This document shows, one piece after another, positions 9,815-20,212 of a stretch of 64,000 bases of DNA. The notes below the pieces were generated by a model. That model had not been told where the DNA came from, made no database searches, and saw only the letters and a program-made list of their open reading frames with translations. The translations under genes were made by a program, and so were the position numbers. The stretch comes from Prorocentrum cordatum (Eukaryota > Sar > Dinophyceae > Prorocentrales > Prorocentraceae), in NCBI GenBank assembly GCA_963575745.1, contig CAUYUJ010020252.1:83501-147500 (forward strand), in the 5' to 3' direction. Positions within the stretch are counted from its first letter, which is position 1, and each line of letters begins with the position of its first letter.

Positions 9815-10385
9815 TCGTTGGAAGACAACCGTTTGAAGACCTGGAAGCACGCCAAAACATTGTTTTCGGGATTCCAACGCCACGAATCAAATTGATTGTT
9901 GCGTTTTGACGATCTTGGATCGTGCCAGAACGCCATTCTTCGGATTTCAACACCGCGATTCAACGTAACTGTTGCACCCGCAAAATCCTGAATCCTTCCA
10001 AAACTCCATCCTGGTATGTTGATGGTGGGAGTCCGTGAAGCCCTTGCAAATTTCATGAACGAATGTGCGTGGCGCTAGGGCGAGAGCCACATTTTGAAAA
10101 GGAGCGCCCTCAATCCGTGAAACGATTGCAAGTGTTTAGTACGAATGTGCGCGGCGCGAAGGCGAGAGCCACAGTTTGAAAACGGCGTATCCTCAACCCG
10201 TGAAGTTTTTACAAATGTTTACAACTATTGTACGCGGCGCTACGGCGAGAGCCACATTTTGAAAACGGGTTATTCTCAATCCGTGAATTTCTCGTAGACT
10301 GTTCGAACGAATGCGCGCGGCGCTAAGGCGAGAGCCACATGTTGAAAACCACCCGCCCGCATTCTGTGAAATTGTTGCCAATCTT
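9815..10385 (+). repeat. Two adjacent degenerate tandem arrays (about 78 and 84 bases)
   Basis: From 9815 to about 10027 a loosely conserved unit of about 78 bases repeats. From about 10028 to 10385 there are four copies of an 84-base unit containing GGCGAGAGCCACATTTTGAA after CGTGAA. The region is less GC-rich than its surroundings. Confidence 0.7.
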
Positions 10386-11202
10386 TAAGCTTCAGAGTCA
10401 TGAGTGGTGAGGAAGTCTCAGGCGAAACGCCCGGCCCGCCCTAAAAACTGGCTTCGGGGTGCGACAGGAGGAAGCTATGTGCATGGAAAAAGAATGGAGG
10501 AGGAGGAGGAGGAGGAGGAGAAGGAGGAGGAGGAGGGGAGAAGGGATTCGTCCCAAGATCGGGGATAGTAACAAGGAGAAGGGAGGAGGTTGTCCCCCTC
10601 AGTGGCACACTCACTGAGGCACCACGGCGACAGCCATGAGCGACCACGCGAGAACTGAGGACGCGTCTGGGCCCTGGTGCTGCGTGCAGTTCCACTCCGA
10701 TGCGGCCCAGTCAGGGCTTTCGGACTGACCGCCATACGTTTTCTCATTCGGCTTTTCGACACTGAGCGAAAGGAGGGCGAGGGGGAGGGGTCTGGCTCCA
10801 GACCTCTGCTTCATGCGACTGTTCGCAATAGTGCGTCCTATGGGGGAGGGACTCCACCTGCTTGAAACAGGCGCCAAAAAAAAACAATATCTACTCCATA
10901 GGCGGGGGGAGGGAAGGGGGGGGGGGGCGAGGGCCCGCGCCGATCGGCAAAACAATGAATAAGAAAACGATCACCATTCCAGCTCCCCCACTCGTCGGCG
11001 GAGGACACGAATGAGGATCGTCTTGAGCTCCTCCCAGCTCGGGGTTTGCCCTCGTTTATCCCGCGCTGCCTCCAATATGCTCCCGCTGCTCCTCTTGCTC
11101 GTCGTGCCGTCGTGGGGATTTGGTTCGTTACCAGTCAAGGCGCTGAAGTAAGGACCACTCTGGTTTCAAAAGGGCCAATGGTATCCGGGCCGCTCCGTAG
11201 AT
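10386..11202. other. Unassigned sequence
   Basis: Contains a short GGA tract at about 10496-10535 and G-rich runs near 10897-10930. No gene is supported. Confidence 0.35.
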
Positions 11203-11363
11203 TTACGTCGGACATGTCCCTCTACAGGAGGAATATATTCAAGAATAGTCCAAACATAGTCTGGGGACGATTTGTCGCGCACAGTGGACTATGTTTGAAT
11301 ATGGTTGTGACTACTTTTGATTTCCTTCCCAAATCCACACGTAAGAGGACATGCCTGACCTCA
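11203..11363 (+). mobile_element. Family A inverted-repeat element, complete copy
   Basis: Left end TTACGTCGGACATGTCCCTC and right end GAGGACATGCCTGACCTCA are inverted copies, with the usual A/T-rich centre. Length is 161 bases, the same as two other complete copies. No matching target duplication is visible, and the right flank is a TCC tract. Confidence 0.75.
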
Positions 11364-11366
11364 CTC

Positions 11367-11640
11367 TTCTCCTCCTCCTCCTCCTCCTCCTCCTCCTCCT
11401 CCTCCTCCTCCTCCTCACCCTCACCCTCTTCCTCCTCCCTCCTCCTCCTCCTCCTAGACCTCCTCCTCATCCTCCTCCTCTTCCTCCTCCTCCACCTCCT
11501 CCTCCTTCTCCTCCTCTTCCTCCTCCTAAACCTCCTCCTCCTCCTCTTCCTCCTCCTAAACCTCCTCCTTCTTCTCCTCCTCTTAGACCTCCTCCTCCTC
11601 CTCCTCCTCCTCCTTCTTCTCCTCTTCCTCCTAGACCTAG
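11367..11640. repeat. TCC microsatellite, interrupted
   Basis: Mostly TCC/CTC triplets with interspersed TAGACC or TAAACC steps. Confidence 0.9.
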
Positions 11641-11753
11641 ACCTAGGTGGGAGCCTTAGTCGTGGCCGAGAAGCGCCGTGGCCAGACTCACGCCCCCCTC
11701 GCTCTCTATCTAGAGGGCCTCACGGCCAGCCCCGCCGACCCTGAAAGGGAGAC

Positions 11754-11786
<33 letters not shown>

Positions 11787-11894
11787 GACGAGGACGACGG
11801 CGACGACGACGACGCCGACGACGGCGAAGACGACGCCGACGACGACGCCGACGACGACGACGACCAGACCACGACCACGACCACGACCGCGACA

Positions 11895-11976
<82 letters not shown>

Positions 11977-11978
11977 TG
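11754..11978. repeat. CGA/CCA microsatellite
   Basis: Long ACG/CGA triplet tract with a central ACC-ACG hexamer section (about 11868-11945). Confidence 0.95.
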
Positions 11979-12017
11979 ACGCTCTGTAGCCCTTCTTGGA
12001 GCCTACTTGGGAGCGTA

Positions 12018-12105
12018 GTGGGCTCCTGGAGCCAGGGCCGGGGCCGGGGCTGGGGCCGGGGCCGGGGCCAGGGCCAGGGGGCCGGGGCCGGGGCCGAGGC
12101 GGGCG
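12018..12105 (+). repeat. GGGGCC hexamer repeat
   Basis: About 70 to 80 bases of GGGGCC and GGGCCA units on the plus strand. Such tracts readily form G-quadruplexes. Confidence 0.85.
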
Positions 12106-12501
12106 GAGGGGTCGTGAGCTGCCCTGCCCACGGGAAATCATCCTTGTGTCCCCCGTCTCCACAGGGGGGGGGGGACCGCCCAGGGGGGGGGGTCACGACC
12201 CCAGGGGGGTCCCCCCCCAAGGGGCACAGGGGCGGGGCCTCCCTACGACGCGTGGTTGCAGCATCGTTCGCTCCCCCATTGTCTGTTCGATCTCCCCTGC
12301 GGCGACGACGGTTCAGAGGAAGCTGGCGTACTTCCGTTTGGGGCGGACTGGCCTCGCGCCGAAGGGCTTTTCACACGCGCCGAGTGGGGCGGCGGATCTG
12401 GCGTTCCCCACCGCAGCCCGATGGCGGCACACGTCCCTCCCTCCCCCCTCCCGCATCGCCACGGCCACCCCGACGGTTCGAAAGCTGGGCGAGGGCTGCT
12501 A
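12106..12501. other. Unassigned GC-rich sequence
   Basis: Holds runs of G and C near 12160-12230. No gene is supported. Confidence 0.35.
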
Positions 12502-12643
12502 ACACCGTGGCTGCTAAAGCGGCCCTCCCGGAAGGAACAGACAACTTCCCGGAAGGAGGCGCGGCACGCGAGAGAGTCAACGGGCTTCCTCCCCGGAGGA
12601 CGAAGACAACTTCCCGGAGGTCGATTTTAGCAGCCACGGATTT
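12502..12643. mobile_element. Small inverted-repeat element, family T
   Basis: CCGTGGCTGCTAAA at the left recurs as an inverted copy at the right, and the similarity extends into CTCCCGGAA/CTCCGGGAA. Length is about 142 bases. Only one copy is seen here, so mobility is inferred from structure alone. Confidence 0.5.
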
Positions 12644-14951
12644 AATCCTGTCACAGGACTACCAGCTGACGCTGCCGCGAGCGGCGGCCGCTGCGGCGGC
12701 CGCGGCGGGCACCCCGTGGCAGCAGCAGCAGGCCTCAGCCGCGGGGGGTCCGCCCGGCTGGCCGAGCCGCCCGGAGCCGCCCGGGTCGTCGTCTTCCTCG
12801 TCGTCTTCGTCGCTTCTAGGAGGGAAGAAAGCACACAGGCACAGTGAATCGTCGATTCCCCAGAAAATATAAGAAAATATGGGAAGTGGGGGGCAGGACA
12901 AAAACCCAGAAATACATATATATATATATGCTTAAAAAATGGGGGATCGTATTATTTGTGCGTGTGTGCGTGTGTTTATTTGTGTGTTCCCAGGGCCCCT
13001 TCATCGTTGGCCGCGTCCCCTCGGACCGAGAGGGGGAGCAATCGGCGACGAGCCCAGTGTGGGGGAGTGAGGAGGGGCGGACCTTGTCAGATGGCTCGGC
13101 AGCCCCCCGGCTTTCTGAGAAGGTTGCCAGGCCTTCCCCGAAGCCACGGGAACCCTTCTCAGTTCCCCCCGCTCGCCCGCCGCCGATGTGTGACGTTTCA
13201 GCTCCGTCGCGACCTTCCCGTGCCATGTCCCATGCCCACGCCCAGCCTTACCCCCGCCAAGGGCGGCGCTTCGGCGTCCCCTCCGCTGCGGCCGAACCTG
13301 GTTGGAGTGCCGATCCTGCCAGATCGAGGGTGCCCCTGTGCCCTCTGCACCTCTGTGGCGACGTGGCCCTCGAAAGGAGCTTGTGTCCTGGAGGAGGAGG
13401 AGGAGGAGGAGGAGGAGGAGGAGGAGGGGCAGGTCTTCGGGTGGCACCGGGTCCTGGATGCCGAGCCGCGCCGCGCTGCCCGCCAGCGCGGGGCGGGGCG
13501 CCCCTCGGCTCGCCGGCGCTCGCTGTGCCGCCAGTCCCGTCGTACCTGCTCCACCCAGGCCCGTCGCACGTGCTCCACCGCGATGGACGCGCAGCTGCGC
13601 CAAAGGTCGGGCACACTCGCTTCCTTCGCCACGGAGCTCGTGCCGCAGTTCGGCGGCGAGCGAGGGGGGGAAGTTGGAAGGAGGAGGCCTCCTCGGAAGG
13701 CGGCGGGGCGGAAGTTGGAGGCCTTCTCGGAAGGCGGCGGGGCTTCTCAGAGGCCGGGGGGACTTCCGAGCCTTCTGAGAAGGCCCGCCCCTGCTCACTT
13801 TCCCCCGGGCTCGCCGCCGACCAAAGGTCGGGCACGCGCGTGTCCTTCGCCACGGAGCTCGTGCCGCAGCTGCCATCCGCTGAAGCAGGCTCCCCTGGTC
13901 GAGAGTGCGGCCCGGCCGTGCTGCACTCGCTGCTGGTGTCCGCCTGCGGCAGTGCACCCAATGCGCCAGGCCCATCTCTGGATGAGCAGCCGCACGGCGT
14001 CGGGGCGTCGGGGGCGGGCGGGCGCGGCCGCCTACCGCACGAGCCCCACAGTCGGACTCTCCAGGTCCCTTTTTTCTGCTTCTGGCCTGCGCCGGCGTCG
14101 AGCGACGTTCGAGGACGTATTCACATTCTCGCTTGAGCTCCTCCTAGTCGTTGCCCTGCTATTCCGCCCCCTGCCCAAGGAGGAGGAGGAGGAGGAGGAG
14201 GAGGAGTAGACGGAGGAGGAGGAGCAGCAGGAGGAGTGAGGATGAAGGGGTGGAGGGGGAGCAGGAGGAGGCGGAAGAGGAGCTGATCGTTATCCATTGG
14301 CCATCGTTTTCTCAGCGCCCCTCGCTCTTTCTCGTCGTCTTCCTCGTGATCCACTTGCTTGTCCTCTCCGTCTTCCCCCTGCTTCCCCTCCGCACTTTCC
14401 TCCTCCTCCTCCTCCCTCCTCCTCCTCCTCCTCCTCCTCCTCCTCCTCCTCCTCCTCCCTTATTACTCCCTTGCCACCACTTCCCGTCCCCCTCCTCCCC
14501 ATTTTCTTTTTTTCTCCCTGCTCATCCTTCGCGTCTTCCTTCCCCTCCACCTGCTCCCCCATTCCTTCACCTCTGTTTGCCCCTCGTCCTCATCCTCCTC
14601 ATCCTCCTCCTCCTCCCTCCCTCGCCTCCCTCCCCTCCCTCCTTCCCGCCCTCCCTCCCTCCGTCCCTCTCGTCGAAGAGGGTGACAGCATACCCCCTCC
14701 TTCCAGGCGAGAGACACCGAACTGTGCCTCGCGAGCGCTCCTGACTTGCCCTGCCATCTCCCCCTTCCTCCTGCTCCTGCTCCGCTTGCCCTGCCCGCTC
14801 CCCGTACTGTCCGACGCGGTGTTTTTGTTTCGCGGCGTCGACCCCCAGAGGTCGGGACCCTTTTCCCCGGACCAGCTTTTCATCCCAGGCCGTGTCTTGA
14901 CGGCCCGGGGGCCCAGCGAGGACCCCGGGAGGCCGAAGACGGCTCCCACAG
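12644..14951. other. Unassigned GC-rich sequence with microsatellites
   Basis: A segment at about 12820-12890 (GAAAGCACACAGGCACA and onward) resembles 32415-32490, so it is a dispersed repeat. GGA or TCC tracts lie at about 13390-13428, 14180-14208, 14400-14458 and 14590-14680. Coding-like frames in 13440-14050 are Arg/Ala/Pro-rich and open on both strands, so no gene is called. Confidence 0.35.
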
Positions 14952-15124
14952 AACTTCCGCCGTTCTTCTGCCGCGTCGGCCTCGCCGTCGCCGTCGCCCT
15001 CGCCGCCGCCAGCAGCCGGCCGCGCCCAGCGGCCCCCGCCCTGCCGGCAGGGCGTGCAGCGGCTCGCCCGCGCGGAGGTCGCCCGCTAGCGCGCGACGCG
15101 CCCAACGCCCCGCGGGCGAGGGAG
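14952..15124 (+). CDS. Host gene exon candidate, similar to part of the main exon
   Basis: An acceptor-like CTCCCACAG ends at 14951. The following frame reads LPPFFCRVGLAVAVALAAA, which resembles LPFYITVGLSAAVAARAV encoded near 42187-42240 in the main host exon. That similarity is the main support for coding. The exon would start with two bases completing a codon. Its end is unclear because foldback element D copy 2 starts at 15125 and coding-like sequence continues after it. Function unknown. Confidence 0.45.
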
Positions 15125-15390
15125 CAGGGGAACAAGGAGTGGCACAAGCATAAAAGCTCGGAGGTCCGCGCGGACTTCTCGGATCGGCACCGGACCCCCC
15201 TGGCGGCGCCTCCGGCGCCGCCCCTGGCGCGCTCCGCGCGGAGGCGCCAGAGGCGCGGAAGCGCCGCCCCTGGCGCGCGGAGCGCGCCAGGGGCGGCGCC
15301 GGAGGCGCCGCCAGGGGGGTCCAGCGCCGATCCGAGAAATCCGCGCGGACCTCCGAGCTGTTACGTTTATGCCACCTTTTGTTCCCCCAG
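15125..15390. mobile_element. Foldback element, family D copy 2
   Basis: Ends CAGGGGAACAAGGAGTGGCA and an inverted relative (GTTCCCCCAG, read outward). The arms contain CGGAGGTCCGCGCGGA, and the centre is a GGCGCC-rich palindrome. Nearly the whole 266 bases can form one stem. It lies between two coding-like segments. Confidence 0.75.
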
Positions 15391-15525
15391 GGGAGGGCGG
15401 AGGCTTCGCGGAGCGGGGCCGCCGTGGAGGGCGCGCGCAGACCCCCCAGCTGCTCTCGTGGTGCCGCAGGATCGCGAGGGAAGGTTTTGGCAGCTCTCGG
15501 CCCCGGCGGGCCCTCGCCGGGCCCC
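15391..15525 (+). other. Possible exon continuation
   Basis: A frame reading EGGGFAERGRRGGRAQTPQL continues to LLSWCRRIAREGFGSS just before a TCC tract. It may be the rest of the exon started at 14952 if the foldback element is removed. Weakly supported. Confidence 0.2.
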
Positions 15526-15529
15526 ACCT

Positions 15530-15645
15530 CCTCCTCCTCCTCCTCCTCCTCCTCCTCCTCCTCCTCCTCCTCCTTCCTCCGCCTCCTCCTCCTCCTCCGC
15601 CTCCTCCTCCTCCTCCTCCTCCTCCTCCTCCTCCTCCTCCTCCTC
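15530..15645. repeat. TCC microsatellite
   Basis: Two runs of CTC/TCC separated by TCCTCCGCC steps. Confidence 0.95.
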
Positions 15646-16079
15646 GGGGGCCGTCTCCGTCACGAGACGGTCCAGTACGAAAAGCCGGTCCCGAGGAGGA
15701 GGTCCAGACCTCCAGGGCTCAGCGGTGCGAGAGCGACGCGACGTCGGACCTCGGGGGAGGCGGCCACGAAAGGGGGGAGGGGGGGGCACGGCGTGGCACG
15801 TGGCTCGGCCTGGCCCGAGGAGCACCTAGGGAGTTCTCCGGGAAGGGGGGGGGGACGTGCCGCAAGCATCCAGGGGCGAGGGGGGAGGCTGCTTTTTGTC
15901 AGGCGACGGCTGTCCGCCGGGCGAGATCGGTGGCAGTCTGGAGCGGCAGGCTCATGATGTTCCAACCTACTTTAGCTTTGGCCACCAGAGGAGACGAGAC
16001 GCCCAGGCAGTGTGCCACGGCACAGCGAGCGACACATGACCATGGCCCGTGCTGCCACACTGCGCCAATATCACCGCGG

Positions 16080-16330
16080 GCGCAGCTCGCAGAGCGCAGC
16101 ACGGGCGAGGAAAAGCAGAGGGGCCGACGAGAGGCAGGGGAGGAGAAGAGGAGCGCCCGCAGGCTAATTGAGCAGCTCCGAGCGGAGAAGGCACGCAGAG
16201 GAGAGATGAGGCGAGCAGCTCTGGCCGCGCGCGACGCTGGAGACTTACGCGCGGCCCCGTGCACAGGCAGAGGGCGCAACGCCAGGACGCTGGAGGACCG
16301 CACAACGGCAGAGACACAAGGGCGATCAGG
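16080..16330 (+). other. Possible coding segment, charged helix
   Basis: One frame reads QLAERSTGEEKQRGRREAGE and continues into a Glu/Arg/Ala-rich stretch that could form a coiled coil. No similar segment was seen elsewhere in the window and no splice sites are obvious. A TCC tract follows at 16336-16372. Confidence 0.2.
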
Positions 16331-16728
16331 GTGAATTCCTCCTCCTCCTCCTCCTCCTCCTCCTCCTCCTCCCAGCCTCCCGAAAAGAGGGGAACCACTG
16401 CCCAGCGGACAAAACCAGGTGAATTGCCGAACCCGCCTCCGGACGCGACGCGTGGATGATGCGTGCCAGATGCTCGCGTGCCAAGCATATGTTCGCCCCC
16501 CCCCCCTCTCCGCGCACGTATGCTTACGTTTGACAAATTCGCCGACCACACGCTGCATACCCCTCTTCGTCGCTCCGCGGCTAGTGTGCTGAGGGAGGTA
16601 GGGCTTGACGCTAACCCACGCCGAAATGAGCTTCGTGCTCCTGCTAATCACATCGCTGCACCTCCGACTTGTCTCCCCAGCACGTGCTGCAGAATCCCAC
16701 GCCCCACGTGCTGCAGTCGACGTCCATG

Positions 16729-16892
16729 TTCGGGTGCTGCTAGAAGTGCCCATGGCCCAACGTGCCCCCAGCTTTTCGCTCAATTGTTGAGCCCCTCTGG
16801 GCCTTGTGGGGGGAGCTCTGGAGGCCGTTGGGACCTCCTTGGAAATCTTGGAGGCACCTCGGGCCAGGGGCACTTCTAGTAACACCCGACAG
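16729..16892 (+). mobile_element. Inverted-repeat element, family G copy 1
   Basis: The left end TTCGGGTGCTGCTAGAAGTG and the right end with CACTTCTAGTAACACCCGAC are inverted copies, about 164 bases apart end to end. The two other copies are 49732-49901 and 51042-51214. Confidence 0.75.
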
Positions 16893-17143
16893 GTGATGGC
16901 TTCCTGGCTCGTCGGGATGTGCCCCTCGCCTCATAGCTGCCCCAGTGCCTGACGAGGAGCACTCAGCTGCTCATTACGAGCAGAAATGGCTCGGACATCT
17001 GGGCCCTCAAGACGCTCGCACATCCGGTGGCGCTCCTCTCACGTGATGCACCTCCTCGTCATGCTGGTGATCTGCACGGTCTGCGCGGGCGTCTTCAGTC
17101 CCTCACTGATGAGCGCAGCGTCAGGTTCGTCGCACGCTGCACC
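16893..17143 (+). other. Unassigned; one hydrophobic segment
   Basis: A frame includes HLLVMLVICTVCAGVF (about 17047-17097), which could be a signal or membrane segment. There is no other support for a gene. Confidence 0.2.
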
Positions 17144-17280
17144 CCCAGGGGAGGGAGGGAGGGAGGGAGGGAGGGAGGAGGAGGGAGAAGGAGGGGGAGG
17201 AGGAGGAGGAGGAGGAGGAGGAGGAGGAGGAGGAGGAGGAGGAGGAGGAGGAGGAGAAGGAGGAGGGGAGGGAGGGAGGG
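17144..17280. repeat. GGGA/GGA microsatellite
   Basis: GGGA units followed by GGA units. Confidence 0.95.
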
Positions 17281-17832
17281 GAGCTCACTGCTGCCTTCGA
17301 GCTCCACGGCGCGCTGGCGGCGCGCTCAGACACGCTCCAAGGCGCTCCCGCGCTGCAGCGTGCAGGAAGCCCCGCCGGCAGAAGGCGGAGGCCGTCGCCA
17401 CCGCTGGTGCGAAGGGCCGCACGCCTCGGAGGCCGCGCGAGCCGCACGGCTTGCCCAGGCAAGGCACGCCCTCGATGCACCAAAAAATGACAGAGTTTGC
17501 GTGCCAGCGCATTTTCTTTTGCGGCGTTGGGCGCCCTGGCGCGGACGGCCGAACGACCCCTGCAGCGGGACACCCTGCCCACACGGTCGGCGCCGCAAAA
17601 ACTGCGCGTTCAACGCGGGCGCCGCGCAAAGTACGCACCGAAAGGCTGCCTGCCCAGGGTGGCGGAGCAAGCGCTGCCCGCCGCTGCCGGCAGAGGAGGC
17701 AGAGGTTCAAGCCCCACCCCCTGGAAAATCAGTTCGGGGGGGGGCCCGGTTCCCGGTTCCTGACCCCCCGCCCCGGGATTTTCTTGCAGGGGGGAGGGTG
17801 AGCGATCCCCCGGTGTCTGAGCACCCCCCTTA
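17281..17832. other. Unassigned GC-rich sequence
   Basis: Several frames are open on both strands with no domain signature. A stretch at about 17655-17726 has a B-box-like GGTTCAAGCCCC but does not fold as a tRNA. Confidence 0.35.
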
Positions 17833-17999
17833 CAGCCAAGACGCCGAAATAAGGAACGCCTTGCATACGGAAGGGGCTCGCTGTTCCTTAAGCTCTTCCA
17901 TGGCTCCTCCTCCATCACTCCTCGTGCACCTAGGCGCTTCTGGGGCCAAGAAGGGGCTTCGTTCCTTATTTAGCGCTCCTTCTGATAGGACTTCGACTG
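17833..17999 (+). mobile_element. Family B (mariner-like) short element, diverged copy 1
   Basis: Flanked by TA at 17831-17832 and 18000-18001. It starts CAGCCAAGACGCC and ends CTTCGACTG. Interior landmarks of the family remain: TAAGGAACG near the left and GGGGCTTCGTTCCTTATTTA near the right. Confidence 0.6.
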
Positions 18000-18231
18000 T
18001 ATACATCGGCGCTGCGAAAGTTTTGACCCGTTTTGTGTTTTCAGCGAAACAACGCCTGAGCATCACATTGGTTATGAACACCACGACGGCCGTGAGCATC
18101 ACTCCAAAGCCTGAGAGCACCACAGAACCTATGAGCAGCCGAGCGCCGATAATCACCTTGACGCTAGTACCCCTGTGCCTACGATGACTGACCGAAGGAG
18201 GAGAGGAGAGGAGCCGAGAATGTAACCACAA
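18000..18231 (-). other. Possible membrane-protein exon on the minus strand
   Basis: Read on the minus strand, the frame gives VKVIIGARLLIGSVVLSGFG, then MLTAVVVFITNVMLRRCF, two hydrophobic helices, then a charged stretch AENTKRVKTFAAP. This looks more protein-like than most frames in the window and is not a repeat. It abuts the B element at its 3' side. Family and borders are unknown. Confidence 0.3.
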
Positions 18232-18246
18232 GCGGAACTAGTCAAA

Positions 18247-18935
18247 ATGAGTCGTGCCTTATCTCTTGGATTCGGTCTCCGGGCTGGGGTCGCAACAAAC
18301 AAAAGCACGATGTTGCAGAAAAGGCCGAGACCCGGAAAACGATTGGAAAACATATTGGCTTTCCAATAGGAAATGGGGTAGATCAGGCGGCCCAAGCAGT
18401 AGCAGCCCAAACGGGCGGATGAGTCGTGCTGTACCTCTTGCATTCGGTCTCCGGGCTGGGGTCGCAACAAAAAACACGATTTTGCAGAAAAGGCCAGAAC
18501 CCGGAAAACTAATGGAAAACATATTGGTCTTCCAATAGGAAATGGGGTAGATCAGGCGGCCCAAGCGGTAGCAGCCCAAACGGGCGGATGAGTCGTGCTT
18601 TATTTCTTGGATTCGGTCTCCGGGCTGGGGTCGCAACAACAAAAAAACACGATTTTGCAGAGAAGGCCGAAACCCGGAAAACGATTGGAAAACATATTGG
18701 TTTTCCAATAGGAAATGGGGTAGATCAGGCGGCCCAAGCGGAAGCAGCCCCAATGGGGGGATGAGTCGTGCTTTACCTCTTGGATTCGGCCTTCGGGCTG
18801 GGGTCGCAACAACAAAAAAAACACGATTTTGCAGAAAAGGCCGGAACCCGGAAAACGATTGGAAAACATATTGGTTTTCCAATAGGAAATGGGATAGATC
18901 AGGCGGCCCAAGCGGAAGCAGCCCAAACGGGCGGG
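18247..18935 (+). repeat. 172-base tandem repeat, four copies
   Basis: Copies start with ATGAGTCGTG at 18247, 18419, 18588 and 18761. All contain GGTCGCAACAA, TTTGCAGA and TAGATCAGGCGGCCCAAGC. Minus-strand open frames across it are repeat artefacts. Confidence 0.95.
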
Positions 18936-19246
18936 TCCTTTTCAAAAATGTGCCTGTTTGGGGGTGACAGCAGTATCTCCCCCCAAGGGGTCCCCCCCTT
19001 GAAGGGCGGGGGCGGGTGTCTCCCCCCGGCACGTCCCCCCTTCCGGAAGGGGGCCAGCGCCGCACCGGGGGCATCTCCGGGCGCCACCCCAGAGAGCGGT
19101 CGGCCAGACCGAGACATTGGCCGGCGGTGAGGCGAGAACTAAGGAGTGGCCGGCATTCGGGCGAGAGCGCATGTAAACGTCGTAACCGCCGTCGTCGTCG
19201 TCGTCGTCGTAGTGGTCGTGGTCGTGGTTATGATCGTAGTCTTGAT
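18936..19246. other. Unassigned GC-rich sequence with CGT repeat
   Basis: C/G-run-rich sequence, then a short CGT tract near 19190-19215. No gene. Confidence 0.4.
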
Positions 19247-19610
19247 TGAGGAAGTCCTGGGCGGAAGCGCCATTCGAAATCGAACCCGAAGGTTTCGAAT
19301 TCTGTTTTGGAGGAAGTCCTGGTCGGGAGCGCCATTTCGAGTTCGAGCGGAACAAATGCCGAACCTCATTTTGCAGGAAGTCCTGTGCGGGAGCGCCATT
19401 TCGAAATCGAGGCATAAAGGTTTCGATTTCTATGTTTGAGGAAGTCCTGTGCGGGAGCGCCATTTCGAAATCGAATCAGAAAGGTGTCGAATTCTATTTT
19501 TGCGGAAGTTCTAGGCGGGAGCGCCATTTCGAAATCGAACCCGAAAGTTTCGAAATCGTTCGAAATCGTTTTTTCGAGGAAGTATCAAGCGAAACCGCCG
19601 TTTCGAAATG
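19247..19610 (+). repeat. 63-base tandem repeat, about six diverged copies
   Basis: Each unit carries GAGGAAGTCCTG or a variant, then GGGAGCGCCATTTCGAAATC. Units vary in length toward the right end. Confidence 0.9.
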
Positions 19611-20212
19611 GCCACACCGTTTGCCCTCACCCGAAAACTCGAAAATGCAGCTTTCGCTTAGGAGATTTCGAAAGGGCGGTGCCGCCCGAGACTGGAGCGA
19701 AAACTGCTTCAACCGAACATTGTACTGGGGCCCCGCGGCCTAACGGGCTCACTGCCAACGTTGTACTTGGGCCCCGTCGTCTAACGGGAGGCGTTGAATT
19801 TTGGCCGAACTTTCGTAGCGGCGAAGTATAGAGCAGATGTCGAGGCTGGAGACGGTGGATCGAGTTCCCTCGTACAGTCGGGTCGCTGAAGAAGGAACCC
19901 TTTTCGTTGGAGAGAGGCTCCGCGTTCCTTAAGTGTTTCACAGCTTGCCTCAGGTGTTCCTTATATTTTTGATGGGAAATCGAAGTTTAACGTATGGAGA
20001 AAAAGGGGCTTCGTTTATGTCGGGCGTGTCCCCCCTACAGGGGGATTCTCGACGAAAAATGACACATACCTCCAAAAAAAACAAATAATACTCAAAAAAT
20101 AGTTCCCTGACTACTATGATGTTATTCCCGACATATCTCAGCAGACCAGGACTTCCACGCAGCGGACTTGGATACGCACCCACCGACTATCCCAACCACC
20201 ACCAGCTCCGAC

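Noticed and set aside
13000-14050. Multi-frame open region with Arg/Ala/Pro-rich peptides
   Set aside because: Both strands are open in several frames because of high GC; no frame has consistent features or similarity to the host exons.
17655-17726. tRNA-like sequence with GGTTCAAGCCCC
   Set aside because: A B-box-like string and partial acceptor pairing exist, but the T-arm does not pair properly and no anticodon arm could be built.
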